Source: Pseudomonas rubra (GTDB lineage Bacteria; Pseudomonadota; Gammaproteobacteria; Pseudomonadales; Pseudomonadaceae). Taken from it: DNA of 64,000 bases. Positions 43,153 through 51,221 of this stretch are shown here, piece after piece. How positions within the stretch are numbered: the first letter of the stretch is position 1; every line of letters starts with the position of its first letter. The notes below the pieces were generated by a model. That model ran no database searches, was not told the DNA's origin, and worked only from the letters and a program-made list of their open reading frames with translations. The DNA lies in the NCBI RefSeq assembly GCF_028656935.1, contig NZ_JAMDGZ010000043.1, positions 1 to 64,000 on the forward strand, written 5' to 3'. Both the position numbers and the translations under genes were made by a program.

Positions 43153-44541
43153 TTAGTTCACCGTTTGCAGGCGCAGATCACTGTAGTAAAACGCGTTCTT
43201 GTCAGTGCTGGCATTGAAGAAGTAGCCGTAGTCTTCCAGGTAGAACAGGTGGTTGACGCGCATGTACTTGTCACCTTTCACGCTGCAGTCCAGTGCCTTG
43301 GCATCGCCATTCAAGCGGGCGTTGAGGGTGTTGGCCGGCAGTTGCCGCTCGACCGTGCACTCGGTGATCTTCAGCTCCTGGCCATACTGCCCGACCACGT
43401 TGTTGTTGGTCGCGCCCTGGTGGGAATAGCTGAGCTTGCTGCCCACCGCCATGGTCTTCCAGTCGCCCCTGAAACTCAGACTGGTCAGTGCGCTGCTTTC
43501 GTTCATGCCGGTGTAGCTGGTCTTGCTCACCAGGGTGATGAGCCCGCGCCAGGTTACCTTCTGCGCTTCATAGCCGTTGCCACGCAGGATCACCATCAAC
43601 TGCTGGCTGTTGCCATCCACGGAAAGAAAGTGTTCCTCGCGCATGGGCGAGCTCCTGCCTTTCATGGTCGAGGTGCCAACGGTTTCCAGGTACTTGAGCG
43701 GCTGCACGGGCTTGGGCAGTTGCAGGCGCTCGAGGGCGACCATTACCGACGGGCTGACCGGCGGCAACTTGCCGGTGGCAATCGGAGCCTTCAGGCGCGC
43801 CGTGAAGGGTGTCAACTGCGCGACTTTATCCGGCGTGGCACAGGCCAGGGCGAAGAGCGCCTGATAGTCGGCGTTGCTGCCAGCCACAGGCTCGGGCTTG
43901 GGCAACGACGGGACCATACCGTCGGTAACCCGGTTGTTGCCATCGACATCGTAACCGGCCAGCAAGGTGTCGGTGCCGGCGCTGCAGTTGAAGCGGTGAT
44001 GCTCGCGCTTTTGCGCGTAGGGCGCGTTGTACGGCAGGTCCAGCAGGATGCTCGGCTGGTCGAAGGCGGCCCACAGGCTGACGTCGTTGCCCATTTTGCG
44101 AATGCTGTTGCGATCGATCAGGACCCACAGCTCGCCTTCTTCCCCTTTGAGCTTGCGCCAGTCAGGCTTGGGCTGGGTCTTGCAGGCCGCAGCAAAGCTT
44201 GGGTTCTTCAGCAGGGTGGCGTGGAAGCGATCCGGCATCGGCTGTGGCGGGGCATAGCCGCTGGGGCTCTTGAAGTAGGCGCGCGTGTCGGCATCCAGGT
44301 ACATGATCGCCACGTTCGGTTCAACGCACGAGGCTTCAAGCTGGAAACTGCGATCGCTCAGGCCGGCACTGGCCGGTACGCTGACCTGGAAGCTCAATAC
44401 ATCACCTTCGCGAAACAGGCTGTACGTCGACAGCGGCTGGGTCAGCATGCTGCCAATGTACTGGTCGATGTTTTCTTTGGAAGGTGTTGCACAACCGACG
44501 AGGGTCGCAGCGCACAGGGCAGTGAGGATCAAGCGTTGCAC
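43153..44541 (-). CDS. Uncharacterised lipoprotein
   Basis: A 462-residue exported protein. GTG 44541 has GGAG eight bases upstream and gives a signal with lipobox LVGC (Cys about residue 17). The mature part begins ATPSKENIDQYIGSM and shows mostly beta structure with scattered Cys (QLEASCVEP, FNCSAGTD, LKITECTVER). No known domain was recognised. It starts 21 bases after nadE and runs in the same direction, so it may be the last gene of the NAD operon. Confidence 0.75.
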   Translation of the reverse strand: MQRLILTALCAATLVGCATPSKENIDQYIGSMLTQPLSTYSLFREGDVLSFQVSVPASAGLSDRSFQLEASCVEPNVAIMYLDADTRAYFKSPSGYAPPQPMPDRFHATLLKNPSFAAACKTQPKPDWRKLKGEEGELWVLIDRNSIRKMGNDVSLWAAFDQPSILLDLPYNAPYAQKREHHRFNCSAGTDTLLAGYDVDGNNRVTDGMVPSLPKPEPVAGSNADYQALFALACATPDKVAQLTPFTARLKAPIATGKLPPVSPSVMVALERLQLPKPVQPLKYLETVGTSTMKGRSSPMREEHFLSVDGNSQQLMVILRGNGYEAQKVTWRGLITLVSKTSYTGMNESSALTSLSFRGDWKTMAVGSKLSYSHQGATNNNVVGQYGQELKITECTVERQLPANTLNARLNGDAKALDCSVKGDKYMRVNHLFYLEDYGYFFNASTDKNAFYYSDLRLQTVN

Positions 44542-44562
44542 AACAGTCTCCGGTGGGTCCAT

Positions 44563-45420
44563 TCAAAGGGCTGGCATTGTAGCGAATCCCCTGGCCGGTG
44601 CCTTGGGCAATTGACGTTTGTGCAGGGTCTTGTCGTAGGCATTGATGATGGTGCTGGCGATGGCTTCACTGACCTGTTCGCCCTGCAGGAAGGCATCGAT
44701 CTGCGCGTAGCTGACGCCGTACACCTGCTCGTCAGCAAGGCCTGGGCGCAGCTCTTCAAGGTCGGCGGTGGGCACCTTGTGCACCAGGTGCTCGGGGGCC
44801 CCCAGTGCGGCAGCGATAGCCCGCACCTGGCCCTTGCACAACCCGGTAAGGGGCGCCAGATCGCAGGCGCCGTCGCCGAACTTGGTGAAAAAACCCATTA
44901 CCGCCTCGGCAGCATGATCGGTGCCGATCACCAGGCCGTTGCGGGCATTGGCCAGGGTGTACTGGGCCAGCATGCGCATCCGTGCCTTGACGTTGCCGAG
45001 GACAAAATCCCGTTGCCCGCCAGCCAGTTCGTCCAGTTGCGGCAGTTGCCCGGCAAGGCCAGCGACGCCATCGGCGATATTCACCGTGACGCACTCATCC
45101 GCGTCGACAAAGGCCAGCGCCGCCTGGGCATCGGCTTCGTCGTGCTGGCTGTTGTGGGGCAGGCGCATGGCGATGAAGCGGTAGCCCGGGTCGTTGTGCT
45201 CGTTGCGCAGTGCTTGAACCGCCAACTGCGCCAGGCGCCCGGCGGTGGATGAGTCGACGCCGCCGCTGATGCCCAACACCAGCACCTTCAAACGCGCATC
45301 GAGCAGGGTCTGTTTGATGAAGTCGATGCGTTGGCGGATCTCATCCTCCACGGCAGCACCCTCTGCAAAGGGCGCTACCACGCCCAGGGCCTTGGCAATC
45401 TCGATCTGACGACTGTTCAT
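44563..45420 (-). CDS. nadE: NAD synthetase, ammonia-dependent
   Basis: A 285-residue synthetase. The ATP-pyrophosphatase loop is GISGGVDSSTAGRLAQLA. Further NadE segments are NVKARMRMLAQYTLAN, GLVIGTDHAAEAVMGFFTKFGDGACDLAPL and LTGLCKGQVRA. It lacks the glutaminase domain, so ammonia is the nitrogen donor. It catalyses the last step of NAD formation from deamido-NAD. It follows pncB by 11 bases. Confidence 0.95.
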   Translation of the reverse strand: MNSRQIEIAKALGVVAPFAEGAAVEDEIRQRIDFIKQTLLDARLKVLVLGISGGVDSSTAGRLAQLAVQALRNEHNDPGYRFIAMRLPHNSQHDEADAQAALAFVDADECVTVNIADGVAGLAGQLPQLDELAGGQRDFVLGNVKARMRMLAQYTLANARNGLVIGTDHAAEAVMGFFTKFGDGACDLAPLTGLCKGQVRAIAAALGAPEHLVHKVPTADLEELRPGLADEQVYGVSYAQIDAFLQGEQVSEAIASTIINAYDKTLHKRQLPKAPARGFATMPAL

Positions 45421-45431
45421 GTGCTGCTCCT

Positions 45432-46637
45432 TTATTGGCCTTGGACCTTGAACACGTGTTTGAGGTAGCTGACGAAGTTGTCGTCGCGGCATTGGGTCTT
45501 GCCCGGGCTGTCGGAAATCTTCGCCACCGGCGCGCCGTTGCAGGCAGTCATCTTGATCACGATGTTCATCGGCTCAACGCCGGGAATGTCGCAGGTCAGG
45601 TTGGTGCCGATGCCGAAGCTGACGTTGATTCGCGGGCTGAGCTCGCGGTACAGGTGCAGGGTCTTGGCGAAGTTCAGGCCGTCGGAGAACACCAGGGTTT
45701 TGCTCTTGGGGTCGATGCCCAGTTTTTCGTAGTGGGCGATGGCCTTGTTGGCCCAGAGCAGCGGATCACCGGAGTCGTGGCGCAGGCCGTCGAACAGCTT
45801 GGCGAAGTACAGGTCGCAGTCCTTGAGGAAGGCGTCCATGCCGATGCAGTCGGTCAGCGCGATGCCCAGCAGGCCGCGGTATTCCTTGACCCAGCATTCC
45901 AGTGCGGCGACCTGGCTGTCGATCAACCGTGGCCCCAGTTGCTGGTGGGCCATGAACCACTCGTGGGCCATGGTGCCGATCGGCTTGATGTCCAGCTCGC
46001 GGGCCAGGTGCACGTTGCTGGTGCCGACAAAACGCCCGGGGAAGTCCTGCTTGAGGGTGTGCACCACGTGCTCCTGGACGCGGTAGGAGAAGCGCCGACG
46101 GGTGCCAAAATCTGCCAGTTGCAGGCCGGCCAGTTCTGCCGGCGAGGCCTCGGCCTTGAGCCAGTCGAGTTTTTCGTACAGGCGCTCACCCACTTGCTCC
46201 ATCACCACGTCGCGGTAGCGGTAGCGGTTGCGTACTTCCGAGACGATCGCCAACAACGGGATCTCGTAAAGGATCACGTGCAGCCACGGCCCGCGCAGGC
46301 GGATCGCCAGTTGCCCGGCGTCATCGATGCCAACGTGCACGTAGCGCAGGTTGAAGCGGAACAGGCTGAGGAAGCGGATGAAGTCAGGTTTGATGAAGGG
46401 GATGCGTCCCAGGTAGGCCAGTTGATCCTGGGTGATCGACACCTCGGCCAACTGCTCGATCTGATAGCGAATCTCGGCCAGGTACGGGGTCAGGTCTTCG
46501 CTGTTGCGGCAGCGGAACTCCCATTCCACCTCGGCGTTGGGGTAGTTGTGCAGCACCGCCTGCATCATGGTGATCTTGTAGAAGTCGGTGTCCAGCAGGT
46601 TCTGGATGATGCTTGGGCCGAAGACGCTCTCGCTCAT
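45432..46637 (-). CDS. pncB: Nicotinate phosphoribosyltransferase
   Basis: A 401-residue enzyme converting nicotinate to nicotinate mononucleotide. Signature segments: LLDTDFYKITMMQAVLHNYP at the start, GTRRRFSYRVQ, FVGTSNVHLARELDIKPIGTMAHEW (phosphorylated-His region) and VFSDGLNFAKTL. ATG 46637 is chosen because AAGGAG lies seven bases upstream; the ATG at 46643 overlaps the pncA stop but is too close to that site. Confidence 0.95.
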   Translation of the reverse strand: MSESVFGPSIIQNLLDTDFYKITMMQAVLHNYPNAEVEWEFRCRNSEDLTPYLAEIRYQIEQLAEVSITQDQLAYLGRIPFIKPDFIRFLSLFRFNLRYVHVGIDDAGQLAIRLRGPWLHVILYEIPLLAIVSEVRNRYRYRDVVMEQVGERLYEKLDWLKAEASPAELAGLQLADFGTRRRFSYRVQEHVVHTLKQDFPGRFVGTSNVHLARELDIKPIGTMAHEWFMAHQQLGPRLIDSQVAALECWVKEYRGLLGIALTDCIGMDAFLKDCDLYFAKLFDGLRHDSGDPLLWANKAIAHYEKLGIDPKSKTLVFSDGLNFAKTLHLYRELSPRINVSFGIGTNLTCDIPGVEPMNIVIKMTACNGAPVAKISDSPGKTQCRDDNFVSYLKHVFKVQGQ

Positions 46638-46639
46638 GT

Positions 46640-47284
46640 TCATGCTCCTTTGAATGCGTTCAGTTGCTGGTCGAGGCTGGCGAGGTCGGTGCAGGCGATC
46701 ACGCCTTGCCCGGTCATCTCGGTCATTGCCGCTTCACCGCCTTGGGCAGAAATCGCCCGGCAGGCCGGTTGGTAGAGAAACACCTGGAACCCTGCGGCCT
46801 GCAGTTGCAGGGCGGTGTTCCTGACACAGAAATCCAGGGCCAGGCCGCCGACGATCACCGCACCCACGCCCTGCACCTTGAGGTACTCGATGACCCCGGT
46901 AGAGCGGCGGTTGGCCAGGTCGTGGTAGCAGGCGCCGTAGGGGTGCAGGTCGGGTTCGATGCCTTTCCAGACGAAGAAGTCGTAGTCGATCGGCGCAGGC
47001 AGGCCGGGCAGCAGTTCGAAGCCTGGAGTGCCCGGCACGCAGTGGCTGACCCAGGTCAGGTCGGCGTTGGCCAGGTCCAGCGGCTGCAGCATTTCGCTGT
47101 GGCTAGCCACCACCCAGGCGGCTTTTGGCGTGTGTGCATCCTTGCTGCCGATGCGCAGGCTGGCACGCTCGGCCATGGCGTTGAGGGCCGGGGCAATCTC
47201 GGCGCCGCCGGGGACGGGCAGCTCGTCGGGGGCGTTGTCGGTGAAGCCGTTTTGGGCGTCGACATCGAAGCTGGCGATTTTCAT
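46640..47284 (-). CDS. pncA: Nicotinamidase
   Basis: A 214-residue isochorismatase-fold amidase making nicotinate from nicotinamide. Catalytic Asp in ASFDVDAQNGFTD, Lys in FFVWKGIEPDLH and Cys in VGGLALDFCVRNTALQL. Metal-binding D and H are in SKDAHTPKAAWV. AGGAGCC lies before the ATG. The order pncA-pncB-nadE gives a complete salvage path. Divergent from the nadD2-nrtR pair. Confidence 0.93.
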   Translation of the reverse strand: MKIASFDVDAQNGFTDNAPDELPVPGGAEIAPALNAMAERASLRIGSKDAHTPKAAWVVASHSEMLQPLDLANADLTWVSHCVPGTPGFELLPGLPAPIDYDFFVWKGIEPDLHPYGACYHDLANRRSTGVIEYLKVQGVGAVIVGGLALDFCVRNTALQLQAAGFQVFLYQPACRAISAQGGEAAMTEMTGQGVIACTDLASLDQQLNAFKGA

Positions 47285-47383
47285 GGGGTGGCTCCTGCGC
47301 TTGGTGTGGACACATAATTCACTAGGTGTAATATATATGTCAATTACTTTTTCTTTTTCGTAAGCAATCGCGGTGGATATAGT
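47285..47383. promoter_or_regulatory. AT-rich NrtR-controlled divergent promoter region
   Basis: A 99-base AT-rich gap between divergent pncA and nadD2, with TAATATATAT at about 47329-47338. TTCACTA (47318-47324) and its complement TAGTGAA (47389-47395) flank it. The regulator NrtR is encoded two genes on and normally binds such a gap; the precise operator is not certain. Confidence 0.55.
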
Positions 47384-47944
47384 ATGCATAGTGAAATATA
47401 TGAGTCGGGCCCGGCACGGTTTCGCCTGGCGGTCTACGGCGGAGCTTTCGACCCGCCGCACCCTGGGCATCTGAGCGTGATCACCCGGGCGCTGCAGTGG
47501 GCCGATCAGGTGGTCGTGGTGCCCAGTTACCGGCACGCCCATGGCAAGCGCATGGTTGACTTCGACCTGCGTTGCCGTTGGCTGCAGCGGTTGATCGCGC
47601 GCATCGGTTGCGAGCGGGTCAGTTGCTCGGCCGTGGAGCGCGAGCTGGGCGGCGAGGGCGGGTCGGTGTACAGCTATGACCTGCTGTGCGCGTTGAGCGA
47701 GCGCAGCGGTATTGCCCGCGCTGATATCGCTCTGGTCATCGGCGAAGACAACCAGGCCAATGTTGCGGGTTTCCATCGTGGCCAGGCGTTGCTGGACGAC
47801 TTCGGCCTGCTGGTGGCCGAAGAACAACTGAGCGTGCACAGCTCGGCGATCCGTGCCGGCCTGCGCAGTGGCCAGGTGCTGCCGGCGGACTGGTGCCTGC
47901 CCGACATCGTTGAAGAGTTTGAGGTGTATAGGAGTCCACAGTGA
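47384..47944 (+). CDS. nadD2: NadD-like nicotinate mononucleotide adenylyltransferase
   Basis: A 186-residue nucleotidyltransferase. The (H/T)xGH-type motif is GGAFDPPHPGHLSVI, and the C-terminal motif SVHSSAIRAGLRSG stands for ISSTxIR. It should adenylate nicotinate mononucleotide. The name nadD2 follows the P. aeruginosa arrangement, where a second nadD precedes nrtR; activity on other mononucleotides is possible. The stop overlaps the nrtR start (GTGA). Confidence 0.85.
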   Translation: MHSEIYESGPARFRLAVYGGAFDPPHPGHLSVITRALQWADQVVVVPSYRHAHGKRMVDFDLRCRWLQRLIARIGCERVSCSAVERELGGEGGSVYSYDLLCALSERSGIARADIALVIGEDNQANVAGFHRGQALLDDFGLLVAEEQLSVHSSAIRAGLRSGQVLPADWCLPDIVEEFEVYRSPQ

Positions 47945-48651
47945 GTGCTGCAGAAGTACTGGCCAGCGTCGACATCGTCGCGCTGCGCCTGAACCCCGAG
48001 AGCAAACAGCTGCAAGTGCTGTTGTACCGGCGCGAGCGCGCACCCCACGAAGGTGAATGGGCGCTGCCGGGGGTGATCGTCAATGGCCGCACCCCGGACA
48101 ACACCCTGGCGGCCGCGGCTGACCGGGCGATGAGCGAAAAAGCGCGGATCTTGCCGCGGCACCTGGAGCAAGTCGGTACCGAAGGCAACGCGTTTCGCGA
48201 CCCGCGCGGCTGGTCGATGAGCACCTACTACCTGGCCTTGCTCGGCCCGCAGGTCGAAGCTGGCAGCGAGCAGCTTTGTTTTGTCGATGTCGCCAGCGTC
48301 ATCGGCCGCAAGCAGGTGTTGCCGTTCGACCATAACCTGCTGGTGCAACTGGCCTGCGAGCGCCTGGCGTCCAAGGCGGTATACACCAACTTGCCCCTGT
48401 ACCTGGCGCCGGAGCGCTTCACCGTGCTCGATGCCTTGAACGCGGTACAGGCCTGTTTGGGTCACCCGGTCAACAACACCTCCCTGCGCAAGCGCCTGGA
48501 GCGCATGAAGGACGAGGGCTGGATTCGCGACACCGGCGAAAAGAACTTCCCGAAAATGGGCCGGCCTCAGCAGCTGTTCGAACACACGCCCAAAGCCGAG
48601 ACACCGTTCGTGTTTGACCGTAGTCTGTTGCCCGAGCGCTCGGGCACCTGA
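47941..48651 (+). CDS. nrtR: Nudix-related transcriptional regulator NrtR
   Basis: A 236-residue repressor with an N-terminal Nudix-like domain (about 10-140: LYRRERAPHEGEWALPGVIV, with a degenerate Nudix box so probably not catalytic) and a C-terminal winged helix (about 150-225: RFTVLDALNAVQACLG, NTSLRKRLERMKDEGWI). ADP-ribose binding relieves repression in characterised members. Targets are expected in the divergent promoter region to the left: pncA-pncB-nadE and nadD2-nrtR. Confidence 0.92.
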   Translation: MSAAEVLASVDIVALRLNPESKQLQVLLYRRERAPHEGEWALPGVIVNGRTPDNTLAAAADRAMSEKARILPRHLEQVGTEGNAFRDPRGWSMSTYYLALLGPQVEAGSEQLCFVDVASVIGRKQVLPFDHNLLVQLACERLASKAVYTNLPLYLAPERFTVLDALNAVQACLGHPVNNTSLRKRLERMKDEGWIRDTGEKNFPKMGRPQQLFEHTPKAETPFVFDRSLLPERSGT

Positions 48652-48675
48652 GCCAACACACCATAAGGACTGCAC

Positions 48676-49143
48676 ATGCCGAACCTGGAGTGGCTTGAAC
48701 ACCACATGCAGCATTGCGACACCTTCGCCGAACGGCTGTACCGGCAATTCAGCTATGAATACGCCGATATCTCGCTCGAAGATTGGCAGCGCGAGTTTGC
48801 CGAGGGCCAGCGCAACGGTGACTGGCAATGCCTGATCGCCGTGCAAGACGGCCGTTTGCTCGGTGGTGCGGCGCTGGCCCGCGATGACCTGCCCGGGCGT
48901 CCGGAGCTTGGGCCCTGGCTTGCTTGTGTGCTGGTCGAGCCGCAAGCGCGCGGTCAGGGGCTGGCGCAAAAGCTGATTGAAGGGATCTGCCAGCAGGCCC
49001 GGGAGCGCGGCGTGGCCACCTTGTACCTGCACACCCATGACCAGAGCGCGTACTACGCCAAGCGCGGCTGGAGCGTGCGCGAGCAGTTCCAGGAATGGGG
49101 TAAGGCGCAGTGGTTGATGTCGCGGGAGTTGTTCGTACAGTAG
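48676..49143 (+). CDS. GNAT-family acetyltransferase
   Basis: A 155-residue N-acetyltransferase. Acetyl-CoA-binding motif A reads PWLACVLVEPQARGQGLAQK, with R/Q-x2-G-x-G/A as QARGQGLA. The end has YLHTHDQSAYYAKRGWSV, motif B. The substrate is not predictable. It follows nrtR by 24 bases in the same direction and may be co-transcribed. Confidence 0.85.
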   Translation: MPNLEWLEHHMQHCDTFAERLYRQFSYEYADISLEDWQREFAEGQRNGDWQCLIAVQDGRLLGGAALARDDLPGRPELGPWLACVLVEPQARGQGLAQKLIEGICQQARERGVATLYLHTHDQSAYYAKRGWSVREQFQEWGKAQWLMSRELFVQ

Positions 49144-49153
49144 CGCTCCTGGG

Positions 49154-49227
49154 TTGTGGGAGCGGGCTTGCCCCGCGATGCGATGTGCCTGACAGAATGC
49201 TATCGCGGGTCAAGCCCGCTCCTACCA
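49154..49227. repeat. Inverted REP pair
   Basis: TTGTGGGAGCGGGCTTGCCC and, facing it, TATCGCGGGTCAAGCCCGCT lie about 20 bases apart after the GNAT gene. Confidence 0.82.
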
Positions 49228-49275
49228 TGTGGGGGCTGCGGTAGAATCCATTCAAGACAACAGCAAGGACCGCCG

Positions 49276-50064
49276 ATGAACATCTTCAAAAAGCTACTCG
49301 ACGCATTGAAAAAACCAGCGCCCCGGCAAGACCCACCCATCACCCAAGCCGAAGCCGACAACCAGGCCGCAAGGCAAGCCGGCGAAGCCTGCCTGGACCG
49401 TCACTGGAGCGGCGTCGGTACGGTGGAGAGCGATGTCCTGGCCTACCTAATCAGCCCGAGCTTTTCCGGTGGCCCACACTGGCCCTCGACCCGTCAGGCC
49501 TACCGGGTGGTGCGCCGTGGCGACTCGATTATCCTGGCCACCGAAGGCCTGTCTGACCCCTTCGACGATGACGAAGGGCAGGGTAATGGTTTCGAGATGG
49601 AGCTGTTTGTTGAAACAGTGGACATCCCCGAGCATGCCCGTGGGCCACTGGGCGAGGTTGACCCGTTCAAGCGCAGCTGGGCATTCGAGTTGATCGAGAA
49701 CATTGCCAAGACCGTGGCCGATGCTGGTGGCATCACCCAGCAGTTGGAGAGGTACGGCGCGTTGTCGCTGGAATTGCCTGGCTTTAGCGAGTCGCACCAC
49801 ATCAGTAGCCAGGTCCCCGCGCATTTCGTTACCGACGACGATAGCATCGGCGTACTGCTGGGTGGCCCTGCGCCGGACTTCCCAACCCGCCTTGACGGTA
49901 TGCCGCTATCACCGGTAACCCTGGTGCCGGTGGTGTTGATCACTGCGGCCGAGCTTGAATACATCCGCGCAGGCGGTGGCGCGGCCCGTGCCGATCTGGT
50001 CAGCCGCCTGCAGGCGGCCGGAGTGGGGCATGTCAGCCGTCTGCAGCGCGCCAGCGTGGTGTGA
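49276..50064 (+). CDS. SUFU-like domain hypothetical protein
   Basis: A 262-residue cytoplasmic protein. An N-terminal basic helix (MNIFKKLLDALKKP) is followed by an acidic region and a domain (about 45-210) resembling bacterial suppressor-of-fused proteins, notably ILATEGLSDPFDDDEGQ and FEMELFVET. ATG 49276 has AAGGA upstream; an upstream extension of 40 residues is part of a REP. The assignment is moderate; function in bacteria is unknown. Confidence 0.6.
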   Translation: MNIFKKLLDALKKPAPRQDPPITQAEADNQAARQAGEACLDRHWSGVGTVESDVLAYLISPSFSGGPHWPSTRQAYRVVRRGDSIILATEGLSDPFDDDEGQGNGFEMELFVETVDIPEHARGPLGEVDPFKRSWAFELIENIAKTVADAGGITQQLERYGALSLELPGFSESHHISSQVPAHFVTDDDSIGVLLGGPAPDFPTRLDGMPLSPVTLVPVVLITAAELEYIRAGGGAARADLVSRLQAAGVGHVSRLQRASVV

Positions 50065-50111
50065 TGTGGGAGCACCTGTCTTGATGAAAATCTAAAAACT
50101 TGCGCGATCTC

Positions 50112-50201
50112 TGTGGGAGCGGGCTTGCCCCGCGATAGCATTCTGTCAGTCACATTGCATCGCGGGGCAAGTCGGGCCGCCGCATCGCCGCTCCCACAGG
50201 G
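50112..50201. repeat. Inverted REP pair with altered loop
   Basis: TGTGGGAGCGGGCTTGCCCC is followed after about 30 bases by CATCGCGGGGCAAG, but the inverted unit carries an extra TCGGGCCGCCGCATCGC before CGCTCCCACAG. This longer form is a variant REP unit. Confidence 0.75.
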
Positions 50202-50216
50202 TTGGTCTGATGCCTG

Positions 50217-51089
50217 TCAGCAGCCGCGCTGCTCGGCAAACCACTGCATCACCCGCGCACACGCCGGATGCCCAGTCCCGGCGGCTTGCAGGCATAGCGA
50301 ATAAACCCCACCGGTCTTCAGCGGCTGCCCGAACGGCACGATCAGTACGCCACGATCGATCGATTCTGCAGCCAGGGTCAGGTCGGTCATCGCCACCCCC
50401 AAGCCTCGCGCCGCCGCATCCAGCGCCAGTTCATCGAGGTTGAACGGGATGTGCCGGTAGTCCTCACGCGCCTTGCCACCTCGCGCCGCCAGCCACTGGC
50501 TCCAGGTCTGCTGGTCGGTGGAGCCGTGCAGCAGGGCGAAGCGCACCAGGTCAGCTTCTGAATCCAGCCCGAGCCCGGGCGTACACACTGGCACCAGGGT
50601 TTCTTCAAACAGCGTCGAGCAGGCCGGGTCCTGGGACGGTTCGGCCAGGTAGGCAATGTAGGCGTCGCTGTCGCTGGCCGGTTCCACCCGTTCTGTGGCC
50701 ACGGTCTCGATCGACAGCGAGATGTCCGGGTGCAAGCGGTAGAACTCGCTGAGCTTGGGCAGCAACCAGCGCACCGCCAACGACACATGCATGCGGATGC
50801 GGAACGGGCGCTGTTGCGGTGACAGGCGTTCTTCGAGGGTGTGCAGTTGTTCGAGAATGCTCCGTGCGCTGGCCAGCACCTGTTCACCTTCATGCGTGAG
50901 CTGCAGGCTGCGGCTGCTGCGCACGAACATGGCCACGCCAAAATGGCTCTCCAGCAACTGGATCTTGCGGCTCACCGCGCTCTGGGTCAGGCACAGGGTG
51001 TGCGCGGCCTGGGTGAAACTGCCGGCTTCGGCGACTTCGACCAGCGCCTGCAGGGCTTGCAGCGAAGGCAGGTGGCGAATTTTATCCAT
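50217..51089 (-). CDS. LysR-family regulator
   Basis: A 290-residue LysR protein. The helix-turn-helix lies at about 18-50 (EVAEAGSFTQAAHTLCLTQS then AVSRKIQLLESHFG). The length and the LPSLQALQALVEVAE start suggest the GcvA/AmpR-like group. It diverges from the FAD oxidoreductase gene 133 bases away and likely controls it with the polyamine-binding gene. Confidence 0.88.
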   Translation of the reverse strand: MDKIRHLPSLQALQALVEVAEAGSFTQAAHTLCLTQSAVSRKIQLLESHFGVAMFVRSSRSLQLTHEGEQVLASARSILEQLHTLEERLSPQQRPFRIRMHVSLAVRWLLPKLSEFYRLHPDISLSIETVATERVEPASDSDAYIAYLAEPSQDPACSTLFEETLVPVCTPGLGLDSEADLVRFALLHGSTDQQTWSQWLAARGGKAREDYRHIPFNLDELALDAAARGLGVAMTDLTLAAESIDRGVLIVPFGQPLKTGGVYSLCLQAAGTGHPACARVMQWFAEQRGC

Positions 51090-51221
51090 GCGTTTTTCGA
51101 ATGCCCTGATGAATTTATAACGTTGGTTGAATCAGCAAAGACCTTTTAGATTCTGGCTATGGCAACCGCCAACAGCATAAAGCGTCCATGCGCTGTGTGC
51201 ATACAGGTCGAGAGGTGATGC

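Noticed and set aside
43072..45252. A 726-codon frame opposite the lipoprotein and nadE
   Set aside because: Antisense to two supported genes, no ribosome-binding site and no recognisable protein.
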